Source of the DNA: an uncultured Collinsella sp.
GTDB lineage: Bacteria > Actinomycetota > Coriobacteriia > Coriobacteriales > Coriobacteriaceae
DNA length: 6,439 nt
Direction of reading: 5' to 3'
Assembly: GCA_900552425.1 (NCBI GenBank)
Contig: URZR01000101.1
Coordinates: 1 to 6,439, forward strand
The notes below the pieces were generated by a model. The model was not told where the DNA came from and did not search any database. It saw only the letters and a list, made by a program, of their open reading frames with translations. Below are positions 1 through 6,068 of the stretch, piece after piece; position 1 is the stretch's first letter, and every line of letters begins with the position of its first letter. The position numbers and the translations under genes are program-made.

Positions 1-150
1 CTTCTTGAGAGCGCGGCCGCTCCTGCCGTGCCGCGCTGGGGCACCGCATGAACCAGATGCCCCCGTGTGTTGAGAACACCATACGCGTTCATGCGGACAC
101 GGTTTTGAGCGGCGTGGTTCACCGGATCGCCCGGGCCCGCTCACACAGCG

Positions 151-195
151 CCTACTCGTCCAGAACCTACTCGTCCCGCGCTTACTCGCCGCGCT
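151..195. repeat. 15-bp tandem repeat duplicating a gene's stop codon
   Basis: Three consecutive 15-bp units start at 151, 166 and 181. Each begins C(C/T)TACTCG on the plus strand. Read on the minus strand, each unit contains GAG followed by a stop: TAA at 184-182, TAG at 169-167 and TAG at 154-152. Because 15 is a multiple of three, all three stops lie in the reading frame of the metallophosphoesterase that ends here. The first two units share their first 11 bases, and the third is more diverged. The likely origin is slippage or duplication of the gene's 3' end. The effect would be backup termination after read-through. Confidence 0.75.
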
Positions 196-772
196 CCATC
201 AGCCGACGCTCGCGGTCGGAATCCGGCACAGGGTCCACGCCCTTAAAGAACGCAAGGATCTCGTCGCGGCTCACGGGGCAGTAGTTGTTGGCGTCCACTC
301 CCACGTCGTAGCGCAAAATGCCCAAGTCGCGGTTGCGCTGGTTGTACTCCGGCTTGGCATGGATGTGCCCGTGCAGGTGGATGGCATGGCGCCACTTGCC
401 GTTCCAGCTGAGCATGGGGTAATGGCTCATTACCAGGCGATGGCCCTTCGCGTAACCGGGGGCGACCTCCAGATAATCGCGCACCTCATCCCAAATGTGC
501 GGCGCGTCTGGATCTTCCCAGTCGCCGTCATGGTTACCGCGGATGAGCGTTACGTTCTGACATTCGATGCGCTCGCGCAGGCGCACCGCCTCCGCCAGGG
601 GCAAACGATAGGTAAAGTCTCCCAAGATATAGAGGCGGTCGTCCACAGCCACGCACTCATTGATGGCATCGATGACCTTGCGGTTCATCTCCTCGACCGA
701 ATCAAACGGTCGATCCATGTCGTGCAAGATATTCGTATCGCCCAGGTGCAGGTCGGCGGTAAACCACATCAT
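182..772 (-). CDS. calcineurin-like metallophosphoesterase
   Basis: This is a cytosolic phosphoesterase of the calcineurin-like, two-metal family. Its substrate is unknown; related small bacterial proteins hydrolyse phosphodiesters or phosphomonoesters. Counted from the chosen start, the metal-binding motifs appear in canonical order: DLH (residues 7-9), GD (51-52), GNHD (79-82), SHYP (116-119) and GHIH (135-138). All five motifs are intact, and about 196 residues is normal for a single-domain member. The open frame reaches ATG 787, but nothing like a Shine-Dalgarno precedes that codon. AGGA lies 8 nt before the ATG at 772, so I prefer 772 (ATG 769 is also possible). A candidate promoter lies at 813-842. 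The gene follows two small ORFs on the same strand and may share their transcript. The charged tail RERRLMERGE ends in a tandemly repeated stop. Confidence 0.93.
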   Translation of the reverse strand: MMWFTADLHLGDTNILHDMDRPFDSVEEMNRKVIDAINECVAVDDRLYILGDFTYRLPLAEAVRLRERIECQNVTLIRGNHDGDWEDPDAPHIWDEVRDYLEVAPGYAKGHRLVMSHYPMLSWNGKWRHAIHLHGHIHAKPEYNQRNRDLGILRYDVGVDANNYCPVSRDEILAFFKGVDPVPDSDRERRLMERGE

Positions 773-812
773 CGTCTCTGTCCTCATTTCGCAACGCGTA
801 TAAGACCTGTTT

Positions 813-842
813 AGTATACAGACGCGGCGATGAGACAGTCAC
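813..842 (-). promoter_or_regulatory. candidate promoter for the metallophosphoesterase
   Basis: On the minus strand TATACT (818-813; 5 of 6 matches to TATAAT) lies 18 nt after GTGACT (842-837; weak -35, sharing TGAC with the consensus). The -35 overlaps the stop codon of the small gene upstream, so the phosphoesterase could be transcribed separately from it. This is a consensus match by eye only. Confidence 0.35.
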
Positions 843-1018
843 CCAAAGAGCCCGCCGAACAGACCTCGGCGACGCTTGTCCTGCTTTTTCGAAGCGTCAT
901 CCCGCGTCTTCTTGCCCTGCCGCTTCTTACGGTCCTGCTCCAACTCATCGTCATCGAGTAGCATATCCCACTCAAACGGATCGTCTGTCAGATCGAACAG
1001 GTCATCGTCATCAAACAC
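839..1018 (-). CDS. small protein with acidic N-half and basic C-half
   Basis: I recognise no family. The protein is about 59 residues with a striking charge split. The first half is rich in Asp/Glu (DDDDLFDLTDD, then LLDDDELE). The second half is rich in Lys/Arg (DRKKRQGKK, KKQDKRRR) and ends in GLFGGLFG. There is no signal peptide or membrane segment. The frame opens at ATG 1030 without a ribosome site. GGAGG lies 5 nt before GTG 1018, so GTG 1018 is the better start and the longer form would add only four residues. The gene starts 18 nt after the stop of the Cys-rich ORF and ends about 66 nt before the phosphoesterase start, so a small operon is likely. A disordered protein binding a charged partner, nucleic acid or ribosome is conceivable but unproven. 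Confidence 0.6.
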   Translation of the reverse strand: MFDDDDLFDLTDDPFEWDMLLDDDELEQDRKKRQGKKTRDDASKKQDKRRRGLFGGLFG

Positions 1019-1036
1019 GTGCGCCTCCATTACCGA

Positions 1037-1216
1037 TTAGCGAGCATCCACAACGTAGTTGAGAAGTCTACGGGCCCGTGCGGACACAAATTCATCCTGT
1101 CTGCGTCTTTCAATCGTTTGCCGCAACGCTTGCGCGACGGAACGCTTGCAGATAAGATAGGAACACGGATGGCACCCGTGGCAGCGGGTCTTGCCAACTC
1201 CGATACACGTTTTCAT
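1037..1216 (-). CDS. short Cys-rich ORF, possible metal-binding protein
   Basis: A 59-codon frame runs from ATG (1216-1214) to TAA (1039-1037). The N-terminal third has five cysteines, spaced C4-x7-C12-x2-C15-x2-C18-x4-C23, with histidines at 13 and 16 (core RCHGCHPCSYLIC). Such spacing resembles zinc-knuckle or iron-sulfur ligation. The remaining ~35 residues are strongly basic and probably helical (ALRQTIERRRQDE). It would be cytosolic, as no signal peptide or membrane segment is visible. The next gene starts 18 nt after its stop, which favours co-transcription. Against it: no good Shine-Dalgarno precedes the ATG, and it is short. No other start codon lies in frame upstream before a stop. 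I do not recognise a family, so no function is assigned. Confidence 0.5.
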   Translation of the reverse strand: MKTCIGVGKTRCHGCHPCSYLICKRSVAQALRQTIERRRQDEFVSARARRLLNYVVDAR

Positions 1217-1225
1217 CGTGAGAAA

Positions 1226-1255
1226 TGGCCGTCTTCGCTTACGCGGGGGCGGCCA
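1226..1255. terminator. hairpin downstream of the aldehyde dehydrogenase, possible terminator
   Basis: Arms 1226-1238 and 1243-1255 enclose the loop TTAC. As plus-strand RNA all 13 positions pair, including three G-U pairs. As minus-strand RNA only the outer six (TGGCCG/CGGCCA) and some inner pairs hold. It lies 27 nt beyond the aldehyde dehydrogenase stop and 9 nt before the Cys-rich ORF start. On the minus strand it is followed by TTTCTC, a weak U-tract; on the plus strand by CTTTGTTT. A terminator for the dehydrogenase operon is the simplest reading. An RNA structure in the leader of the small genes is the alternative. Confidence 0.4.
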
Positions 1256-1282
1256 CTTTGTTTATCCCTATGTCATCTGATT

Positions 1283-2662
1283 CTAATGCACAAACATGCG
1301 CACGAACTTGCGCTTCCAGCTTGCGTAAGGGGCATAGCGGAACGGCACGTCCAGCCACGTTGCCTTGTTCACGATGCTCTTCTTGTGGCTAAACGTATCG
1401 AAGCTCTCGCGTCCATGGTACTGTCCCATACCGCTCGCCCCCATGCCGCCAAAGCCCATATGGCTCGTGGCCAAATGCATAATGGTGTCATTAACACAGC
1501 CACCACCAAAGGGCACGTAACGCACAAAGCGCTGCTGAACCTCACGGTCTTGGCTAAAGATATACAGGGCCAGCGGCGTCGGACGATCCGTAATAAACGT
1601 CTCGGCCTCGTCTAGGCTCTCAAACGACAGCACCGGCAAGATGGGGCCGAAAATCTCCTCCTGCATCACGGCGTCATCGGGGGACACGCCGTCCAAAATC
1701 GTCGGTTCAATCTTGAGCGACGACTCGCGCGCGGTACCTCCCAGCACAACCTTGTCGGGGTCGATCAGCCCGCGTACGCGCGCGAAATGCTTGGCGTTGA
1801 CAATATGACCGTAATTCTCATTGTCGAGCGGATGCTCGCCAAACATGCGGCGGGCCTCCTCCTTGATGAGACCCAGCAGCTCGTCGTGCACGCGCGCATC
1901 GACCAGCAGGTAGTCGGGCGCCACGCAGGTCTGCCCCACGTTGAGCCATTTACCAAAGGCGATACGGCGTGCCGCGACCTTCAAGTTAGCCGTCGCATCC
2001 ACGATGCAGGGACTCTTTCCGCCCAGCTCAAGCGTCACGGGTGTGAGGTTTTTACTTGCACGCTCCATGACGAGCTTGCCGACCGGAACGCTACCGGTAA
2101 AGAAGATCTTGTCCCAGCACTCATCGAGCAACGCTTCGTTTTCGGCACGCCCGCCTTCGACGACCGTCACCAAGCGCGGATCAAATGCCTCTTCACAGAT
2201 TTGCTTGAGCACCGCGCTCGATGCCGGAGCATAGGCGCTCGGCTTGATGACCACGGTATTGCCCGCGGCAAGGGCGCCGGCGAGTGGCTCGAGCGTCAGT
2301 AAAAACGGGTAGTTCCACGGAGCCATGATGAGTGTGACGCCATAGGGCACGGACTGCGTCTTGCACACACTCACGGCGTTGGCGAGGTCACACGGACGCA
2401 GGCGCGAGCGACTCCATCGAGCCACATGCGCAATCTGATAACGAATCTCGGAAAGCGAGGTGCCGATCTCGCACATATACGCCTCGTCATGCGACTTTCC
2501 CAAATCGGTCTTGAGCGCATGGGCAATATCGGCCTCGTGGGCCCGTACCGCATCGCGTAAACTCACGAGCGCACGACGTCGAGCATCGACATCAAACGTG
2601 GCGTGCGTCTTAAAATAGGCGCGCTGATCGGCAACGATGCGCGCGATTTCCTCGGTGTTCAT
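1283..2662 (-). CDS. NAD(P)-dependent aldehyde dehydrogenase (class 3-like)
   Basis: The protein would oxidise an aldehyde to the carboxylic acid with NAD(P)+ in the cytosol; the substrate cannot be told from sequence. At 459 residues it has the shorter N-terminus typical of the ALDH3/fatty-aldehyde/coniferyl-aldehyde group. Landmarks are APWNYPF with Asn117, Lys140 in VIKPS, FTGS at 188-191, ELGGKSP with the general base Glu212, GQTCVAPDY with the catalytic Cys246, and EEIFGP around 335-340. MGASGMGQYHG (407-417) and the C-terminal RYAPY (443-447) also fit class 3. All key residues are present. The start is clear: AGGAGG precedes ATG 2662 by about 5 nt. That ribosome site overlaps the TAG of the alcohol dehydrogenase upstream, so translation is probably coupled. 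Together the two enzymes would run alcohol to aldehyde to acid, or the reverse first step during fermentation. Confidence 0.95.
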   Translation of the reverse strand: MNTEEIARIVADQRAYFKTHATFDVDARRRALVSLRDAVRAHEADIAHALKTDLGKSHDEAYMCEIGTSLSEIRYQIAHVARWSRSRLRPCDLANAVSVCKTQSVPYGVTLIMAPWNYPFLLTLEPLAGALAAGNTVVIKPSAYAPASSAVLKQICEEAFDPRLVTVVEGGRAENEALLDECWDKIFFTGSVPVGKLVMERASKNLTPVTLELGGKSPCIVDATANLKVAARRIAFGKWLNVGQTCVAPDYLLVDARVHDELLGLIKEEARRMFGEHPLDNENYGHIVNAKHFARVRGLIDPDKVVLGGTARESSLKIEPTILDGVSPDDAVMQEEIFGPILPVLSFESLDEAETFITDRPTPLALYIFSQDREVQQRFVRYVPFGGGCVNDTIMHLATSHMGFGGMGASGMGQYHGRESFDTFSHKKSIVNKATWLDVPFRYAPYASWKRKFVRMFVH

Positions 2663-2670
2663 GGGCCCTC

Positions 2671-3891
2671 CTAGTTCTCGTCTTCAAACATACCACCCGC
2701 AACGACCTCGTACATATGCTCGAGCTCCAAACGGTCCATTAAAAGCGGAACGGGGTACAGGGGATTGGCCTCGGCATCGGCATGCGCCGCCATCTCGGGA
2801 ATGTCGGAGCGGCGAATGCCCGTCACATATTTGGGTATGCCCAAGGCGGCGTTCATGCGGTCGACCCAATCGATAAAGGCCTCAGCAGCCACGTTGTCCA
2901 GCGCATTAGCCGGCGCAATGCCGGCCATGCGGGCGAGATCGGCGAGCTTGGGAGCAGCAGCTTCGCCATAGGCGCGAAGCATGTGCGGCAGGATGATGGC
3001 GTTGGCCAAGCCGTGGGGAATCCCGTAACGCCCGCCCAGGCTGTGCGCGATGGCATGGACGTATCCAACATAAGAGCGCGTAAAGGCAACGCCCGCTTTA
3101 TACGCCGCCGAAAGCATATTGCGGCGCGCACGCATGTTGCCACCGCACTCATAGGCCTCGAGCAAATTGTCGTGGATGAGCTGCACCGCCTGGCGCGCCA
3201 TCTTGCGCGTATAGGGCGTGGTGCTGCGCCCGATAAAGGCCTCGACGGCATGTGTCAGGGCGTCCATGCCCGTTTGCCCCGTAATGGAGGCGGGCAGGCC
3301 GCGCGTAAACTCGGGGTCGTGCACCGCAAAGCGCGGGATCAGCACAAAGTCGTTAATGGGATACTTGTAGTGCGTCTCGTCGTCGGTAATTACCGCTGCA
3401 AGCGTGACCTCGCTTCCCGTGCCCGCCGTGGTGGGAACGGCGATGAGCAGCGGCAGGCGACGATGGATACGCAACAGGCCGCGCATCTTGTTGATGGGCT
3501 TCTTTGGCTGCGCGATGCGCGCGCCCACGCCCTTGGCGCAGTCCATGGCCGAACCGCCGCCAAAGCCGATAATGGCCTGGCAGGCGCTCTCTCGATACAG
3601 AGATGCCGCTTCCTCCACGTTTGAGACCGTGGGGTTCGCACGCGTTTCGGCATAGACCGCAGCGCTAATTCCCTTGGACGCGAGCGCTGTCTCGAGCGGT
3701 GCCGTGAGCCCCAGACGGGCAATGCCGGGATCTGTCACGATAAGAACATGGTGTATTGAACGCTTTTGAAGCACTGCGGGCACTTCCTCAGCGTGCTCTA
3801 AAATGCGTGGCTCGGTATAGGGCAGCACCGGCAATGCGATGCGAAAAACCGTTTGATACGTTCGGCACCAGGCGCGGCGGGCTAGATGCAT
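2671..3891 (-). CDS. iron-containing alcohol dehydrogenase
   Basis: This is a group III (Fe-dependent) alcohol dehydrogenase that interconverts a primary alcohol and its aldehyde with NAD(P)(H); the substrate is unknown. With the start at 3891 it is 406 residues. Nucleotide-binding features are GFGGGSAMD (109-117) and PTTAGTGSE (153-161). By homology to E. coli FucO the metal ligands are Asp210 and His214 (GMDALTHAVEA), His279 and His293 (VHAIAHSLGG, then IPHG). The first ~45 residues (RRAWCRTYQTVFRIALPVLPY) form an extension ahead of the usual fold, a variety I know from anaerobe enzymes. The frame is open to 3972, but AAGGAG stands 8 nt before ATG 3891 and nothing comparable precedes 3972. 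It is the first gene of the operon; its stop overlaps the ribosome site of the aldehyde dehydrogenase. Palindromes at 3911 and 3975 may regulate it. Confidence 0.94.
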   Translation of the reverse strand: MHLARRAWCRTYQTVFRIALPVLPYTEPRILEHAEEVPAVLQKRSIHHVLIVTDPGIARLGLTAPLETALASKGISAAVYAETRANPTVSNVEEAASLYRESACQAIIGFGGGSAMDCAKGVGARIAQPKKPINKMRGLLRIHRRLPLLIAVPTTAGTGSEVTLAAVITDDETHYKYPINDFVLIPRFAVHDPEFTRGLPASITGQTGMDALTHAVEAFIGRSTTPYTRKMARQAVQLIHDNLLEAYECGGNMRARRNMLSAAYKAGVAFTRSYVGYVHAIAHSLGGRYGIPHGLANAIILPHMLRAYGEAAAPKLADLARMAGIAPANALDNVAAEAFIDWVDRMNAALGIPKYVTGIRRSDIPEMAAHADAEANPLYPVPLLMDRLELEHMYEVVAGGMFEDEN

Positions 3892-3892
3892 A

Positions 3893-3905
3893 AAGGAAGC
3901 TCCTT
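3893..3905 (-). promoter_or_regulatory. ribosome site inside a mini-hairpin
   Basis: The Shine-Dalgarno of the alcohol dehydrogenase (AAGGAG, minus strand) is the left arm of AAGGA-GCT-TCCTT, a 5-bp perfect inverted repeat with a 3-nt loop. It directly abuts the start codon region. It decides the start at 3891. The small stem could modulate ribosome access, though its stability is modest. Confidence 0.5.
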
Positions 3906-3910
3906 CATTT

Positions 3911-3988
3911 GTTGATTGGTCAACATTTACTCGACCGATTGTACTCATCGGAGGTCGCACGAGGTCTAGCAATCGTTAATCAATCAAC
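3911..3988 (-). promoter_or_regulatory. paired operator-like palindromes upstream of the alcohol dehydrogenase
   Basis: Two similar 14-bp palindromes flank the presumed promoter: GTTGATTGGTCAAC (3911-3924) and GTTAATCAATCAAC (3975-3988, whose complement reads GTTGATTGATTAAC). The shared form is GTT(G/A)AT-N2-(A/G)T(C/T)AAC. Their centres are 64 bp apart, close to six helical turns, so two dimers would lie on one face of the DNA and could form a loop. Between them are a further inverted repeat, CCGAT-N7-ATCGG (3935-3951), and a direct repeat GAGGTC at 3951 and 3961, 10 bp apart. This pattern suggests a repressor controlling the dehydrogenase operon. No regulator gene is in the window. Confidence 0.5.
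3938..3943 (-). promoter_or_regulatory. candidate -10 box of the dehydrogenase operon
   Basis: TACAAT (minus strand, 5 of 6 to consensus) lies between the two palindromes. The -35 position 17 nt upstream (GACCTC) is poor, as expected for an activated or non-standard promoter. Transcription would begin near 3931, placing the downstream palindrome in the first bases of the transcript, a typical repressor position. Confidence 0.3.
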
Positions 3989-4035
3989 ATCTACACATGC
4001 TTAAATTGTTTTATTAAAAATCATTCCTAATAGGC

Positions 4036-4063
4036 TTCACATTCGGTCTCATTTATGGATAAT
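4036..4063 (+). promoter_or_regulatory. candidate promoter of the rubrerythrin gene
   Basis: TTCACA (4036-4041) and GATAAT (4058-4063), each 5 of 6 to the housekeeping consensus, are 16 nt apart in an AT-rich stretch. Transcription would start near 4070, giving a leader of about 78 nt. A second, weaker option is TTGTTT (4006-4011) with TAATAG (4028-4033). TATTA (4012-4016) and TAATA (4028-4032) are inverted around 11 nt just upstream and might be a regulator half-site pair, but they do not fit a known box well. Confidence 0.5.
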
Positions 4064-4081
4064 AGAACTCGTCAAGACGCA

Positions 4082-4112
4082 CGTCCGGAGAGGGCCCTTA
4101 CGGGACCGGACG
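4082..4112 (+). other. leader hairpin ahead of rubrerythrin
   Basis: CGTCCGG (4082-4088) and CCGGACG (4106-4112) form a perfect 7-bp stem. Inside its 17-nt loop CCC-TTAC-GGG can form a second small stem. It lies in the predicted 5' leader, 35 nt before the start codon and clear of the ribosome site AAAGGA (about 4136-4141). It is not followed by a T-run, so termination is unlikely. mRNA stabilisation or post-transcriptional control is plausible. Confidence 0.45.
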
Positions 4113-4147
4113 AGCGCACCATCGCCATCGATCGAAAGGATCGAATC

Positions 4148-4698
4148 ATGAAGTTTGTTTGCCCCGTTTGCGGTTATGTGGAAGAGTTCGACGGCGACCA
4201 GCTGCCCGAGGATTTCAAGTGCCCCCAGTGCGGCGTTCCCGGCTCTCGCTTCCTGAAGCAGGAGGAGGGCCAGCTCGAGTGGGCTGCCGAGCACGTCGTG
4301 GGCGTCGCCAAGATGGAGGGCGTCTCCGAGGACATCGTTGCCGATCTGCGCGCCAACTTTGAGGGCGAGTGCTCCGAGGTTGGTATGTACCTGGCCATGG
4401 CTCGCGTTGCTCATCGCGAGGGCTATCCCTGTACTGGGAGAAGGCTGCCCACGAGGAGGCCGAGCATGCCGCCAAGTTCGCCGAGCTCCTGGGCGAGGTC
4501 GTGACCGATTCCACCAAGAAGAACCTCGAGATGCGCGTTGAGGCCGAGAATGGCGCCACCGCCGGCAAGACCGATCTTGCCAAGCGCGCCAAGGCCGCTG
4601 GCCTCGATGCCATCCACGACACCGTGCACGAGATGGCTCGCGACGAGGCCCGCCACGGCAAGGCTTTCGCTGGCCTGCTCAAGCGCTACTTTGGCTAA
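4148..4698 (+). pseudogene. rbr: reverse rubrerythrin, frameshifted
   Basis: Intact members are cytosolic peroxidases protecting anaerobes from hydrogen peroxide and oxygen. The first part (ATG 4148, AAAGGA just upstream) has a rubredoxin-type knuckle, CPVC at 5-8 and CPQC at 25-28. It continues into the first ferritin-like helix (ANFEGECSEVGMYLAMA, iron-ligand Glu74) and GYP at 92-94. From 4432 the protein resumes one frame away with YWEKAAHEEAEHAAKFAELL, MRVEAE, DEARHG and the stop at 4696-4698. Both halves fit the rubredoxin-first family. Family members read GYPEI plus two or three residues at this point, so about 10 nt seem to be missing at 4429-4431. As given, translation would run out of frame to TGA 4502-4504 and yield 118 residues lacking most of the di-iron site. 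Repaired, it would be about 186 residues, the normal size. It could be a real lesion or an assembly error. Codon use is strongly biased (GAG, AAG, GCC), as in a highly expressed gene. Confidence 0.9.
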
Positions 4699-4733
4699 GC
4701 CAACTGCCTGAGACATAACCTCTAGCTCGAAGA

Positions 4734-4766
4734 AGGCCCGGACCGTATTGGTTCGGGCCTTTTTGT
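4734..4766 (+). terminator. intrinsic terminator after rubrerythrin
   Basis: An 11-bp stem (AGGCCCGGACC, 4734-4744, with GGTTCGGGCCT, 4750-4760; one G-U pair) has the loop GTATT and is followed by TTTTTGT. It begins 36 nt after the rubrerythrin stop. An intact terminator supports recent function of the gene. Confidence 0.95.
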
Positions 4767-4829
4767 GTCTCGAGGACTCGTTAACGCCCTGAAATAGAGC
4801 TATCTTCGGCATCGGTCTCTCGTCAAAAA

Positions 4830-4952
4830 CTAAGTGAGTAGACTTTTCGAAACTTGCCGAGCAGACCATCCGTATTGCTTTATAAAGTCGCAGGTAAATG
4901 ACTTGTTTCAAAACGGCCTGGTCGCCAAAGTGCCAAAAGCCTACTCACTTAG
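4830..4952. repeat. 121-bp palindromic repeat, copy 1
   Basis: The inverted ends CTAAGTGAGTAG (4830-4841) and CTACTCACTTAG (4941-4952) are perfect. Pairing extends to 4847/4935 with one mismatch (4842 against 4940), giving an 18-position outer stem. Shorter matches continue inward, so the whole unit is an imperfect palindrome. From 4832 to 4952 it aligns without gaps to 6251-6371 with 98 of 121 bases identical. Differences concentrate in the left-central part; the ends and right half are well kept. Each end has TAA, TGA and TAG in three different frames for a ribosome entering the element. The right end supplies the nuclease gene's stop codon. On the minus strand the element is followed directly by TTTTT, so this copy may also terminate the nuclease transcript. 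TA flanks both ends, compatible with a TA target duplication. Confidence 0.85.
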
Positions 4953-6068
4953 AACCGCAGCCGTCCACGATCGAGCTGTTTTGTGTCTAACGGGCATCTT
5001 TCCGTCGATTACTCCCAATTTTGTCCAGTCAACGAATAGTTCAGACCGGAGTAATGTCTCAGCCCTTTGCTCATCTGAGCTTTTATCACGATATTCAGCA
5101 TCGAGCATCCTGCATATGGCCTTAACGATCGCGCGGAATCTATCCTCATCGGATATCTGTCTGTGTGTCAGGAGAAGTACATCGTAGCCCATGGCCTGAA
5201 GGGCCGTCATGCGGTCAGCGTCACGCAAGCCATCCCCTGCGCGTCCGTGCGAGGCCTTTCCCTGACATTCAATGGCCACCTGTCGCCTGCCGTCCGGCGA
5301 AGAAAGAAGTAGGTCGATATATACACGGGACTTTCCCACAATCGCTCGAGCACTTGTGCTTAGCATCACTTCAACATTAAGCTCTATGCCGCAAAAACCT
5401 TCGCCTCCCAGGGATCGCGGCAGTGCAAGTAGCAAATACGCCTCGACCTCAAAAGGCGACGCGGCGCCCAATGGAACGAGTTGCGATACCGCTATAAATC
5501 TATTGCCGTAACGCATCCCGCAAACATCTGAACAAAAACGGTCAAGGTCTCCGCCCAAAACCAAAGCGTCTCGACGCCATAAATTTGAGGCGGTGCCGTC
5601 CTCGGACGGGCAGCGCACCCAACCGAACGTTGTCGAAATCGCGCCCGAATCAATTGCACGCGAAAGCTCCGCCTCAAGTGCCGCCGGCAGGGCACACACC
5701 GCAAACAAGCCACACATCTCCGCCAATACCAAAAGAAGCTGAAGATCCGTCAGATGCCGCAACATGATGAATGCCGTCAGTAGAGGAGACGTAATCAAAA
5801 CCCCATGCTCCGTTTCCAGCACGGATTCCCTGGGAAGCTCACCAAGAAACAGCCGCTGCCTAATGCTGGCAGGACAAGTCCGTTTGTTTCTCGTCCGAAC
5901 CAATGTATACAACGGAAAAACGAGCGCGACCGCAGCCGTCGGGTTGCGGGCGAGATCATATCGCTGCCGGTCTTCTTCCGGTCGTGGAAGCGGCGGACAC
6001 AAAGCGCGGACTTGAGGAGGCAAACGCCAGTACCTAAAAGCTGATATGTCACAAAGTAGATCCTTCAT
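4941..6068 (-). CDS. orphan AbiEi-like/DUF559-type PD-(D/E)XK nuclease-like protein
   Basis: Numbered from GTG 6074, a middle region (about 74-125: RLFLGELPRESV, then GVLITSPLLTAFIMLRHLTD) resembles the AbiEi-type antitoxin fold, whose members read 'V-T-S-P-x-R-T'. SPFEVEAYLLLALPRSLGG (206-224) precedes the C-terminal domain. That domain has the Vsr/DUF559 nuclease pattern: Asp254 (YIDLL), Glu269 with Gln271/Lys273 (IECQGK), His276, RDADR (284-288) and GYDVLLLTHRQISD (296-309). This suggests a DNA endonuclease or a DNA-binding derivative in defence or repeat maintenance; the substrate is unknown. No AbiEii-type toxin partner is next to it. I start at ATG 6068 (375 residues); GTG 6074 is possible, and neither has a Shine-Dalgarno. 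The final residues (LSE) and TAG lie in the flanking 121-bp repeat. Codon use is more mixed than in neighbouring genes, hinting at transfer. Confidence 0.8.
   Translation of the reverse strand: MKDLLCDISAFRYWRLPPQVRALCPPLPRPEEDRQRYDLARNPTAAVALVFPLYTLVRTRNKRTCPASIRQRLFLGELPRESVLETEHGVLITSPLLTAFIMLRHLTDLQLLLVLAEMCGLFAVCALPAALEAELSRAIDSGAISTTFGWVRCPSEDGTASNLWRRDALVLGGDLDRFCSDVCGMRYGNRFIAVSQLVPLGAASPFEVEAYLLLALPRSLGGEGFCGIELNVEVMLSTSARAIVGKSRVYIDLLLSSPDGRRQVAIECQGKASHGRAGDGLRDADRMTALQAMGYDVLLLTHRQISDEDRFRAIVKAICRMLDAEYRDKSSDEQRAETLLRSELFVDWTKLGVIDGKMPVRHKTARSWTAAVLSE

Noticed and set aside
67..79. GTGTT-GAG-AACAC inverted repeat as a terminator
   Set aside because: The stem is only 5 bp and no T-run follows on either strand.
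1..150. Possible gene ends at the left edge: a plus frame closing at TGA 49-51, and a minus frame from ATG 92 running off the edge
   Set aside because: Each shows at most 30 codons, they are antisense to each other, and neither has a ribosome site or recognisable motif.
359..814. Plus-strand open frame of 151 codons opposite the metallophosphoesterase
   Set aside because: The opposite strand carries all five phosphoesterase motifs; this frame has none.
1019..1615. Plus-strand open frame of 198 codons opposite the aldehyde dehydrogenase end
   Set aside because: It is a shadow of the dehydrogenase and the Cys-rich ORF, with no motif and no ribosome site.
2782..3624. Plus-strand open frame of 280 codons opposite the alcohol dehydrogenase
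   Set aside because: It is antisense to a gene with complete family motifs, has no ribosome site or recognisable domain, and long antisense frames are expected in GC-rich coding DNA.
4055..4147. Upstream in-frame ATG for rubrerythrin
   Set aside because: The extra 31 residues are unlike the family, lie in the promoter/leader, and have no ribosome site; ATG 4148 has AAAGGA and begins MKFVCPVCGY as the family does.
4421..4440. Programmed frameshifting in rubrerythrin
   Set aside because: There is no slippery heptamer or pause structure at the junction, and about three to four conserved residues would still be missing after a shift.
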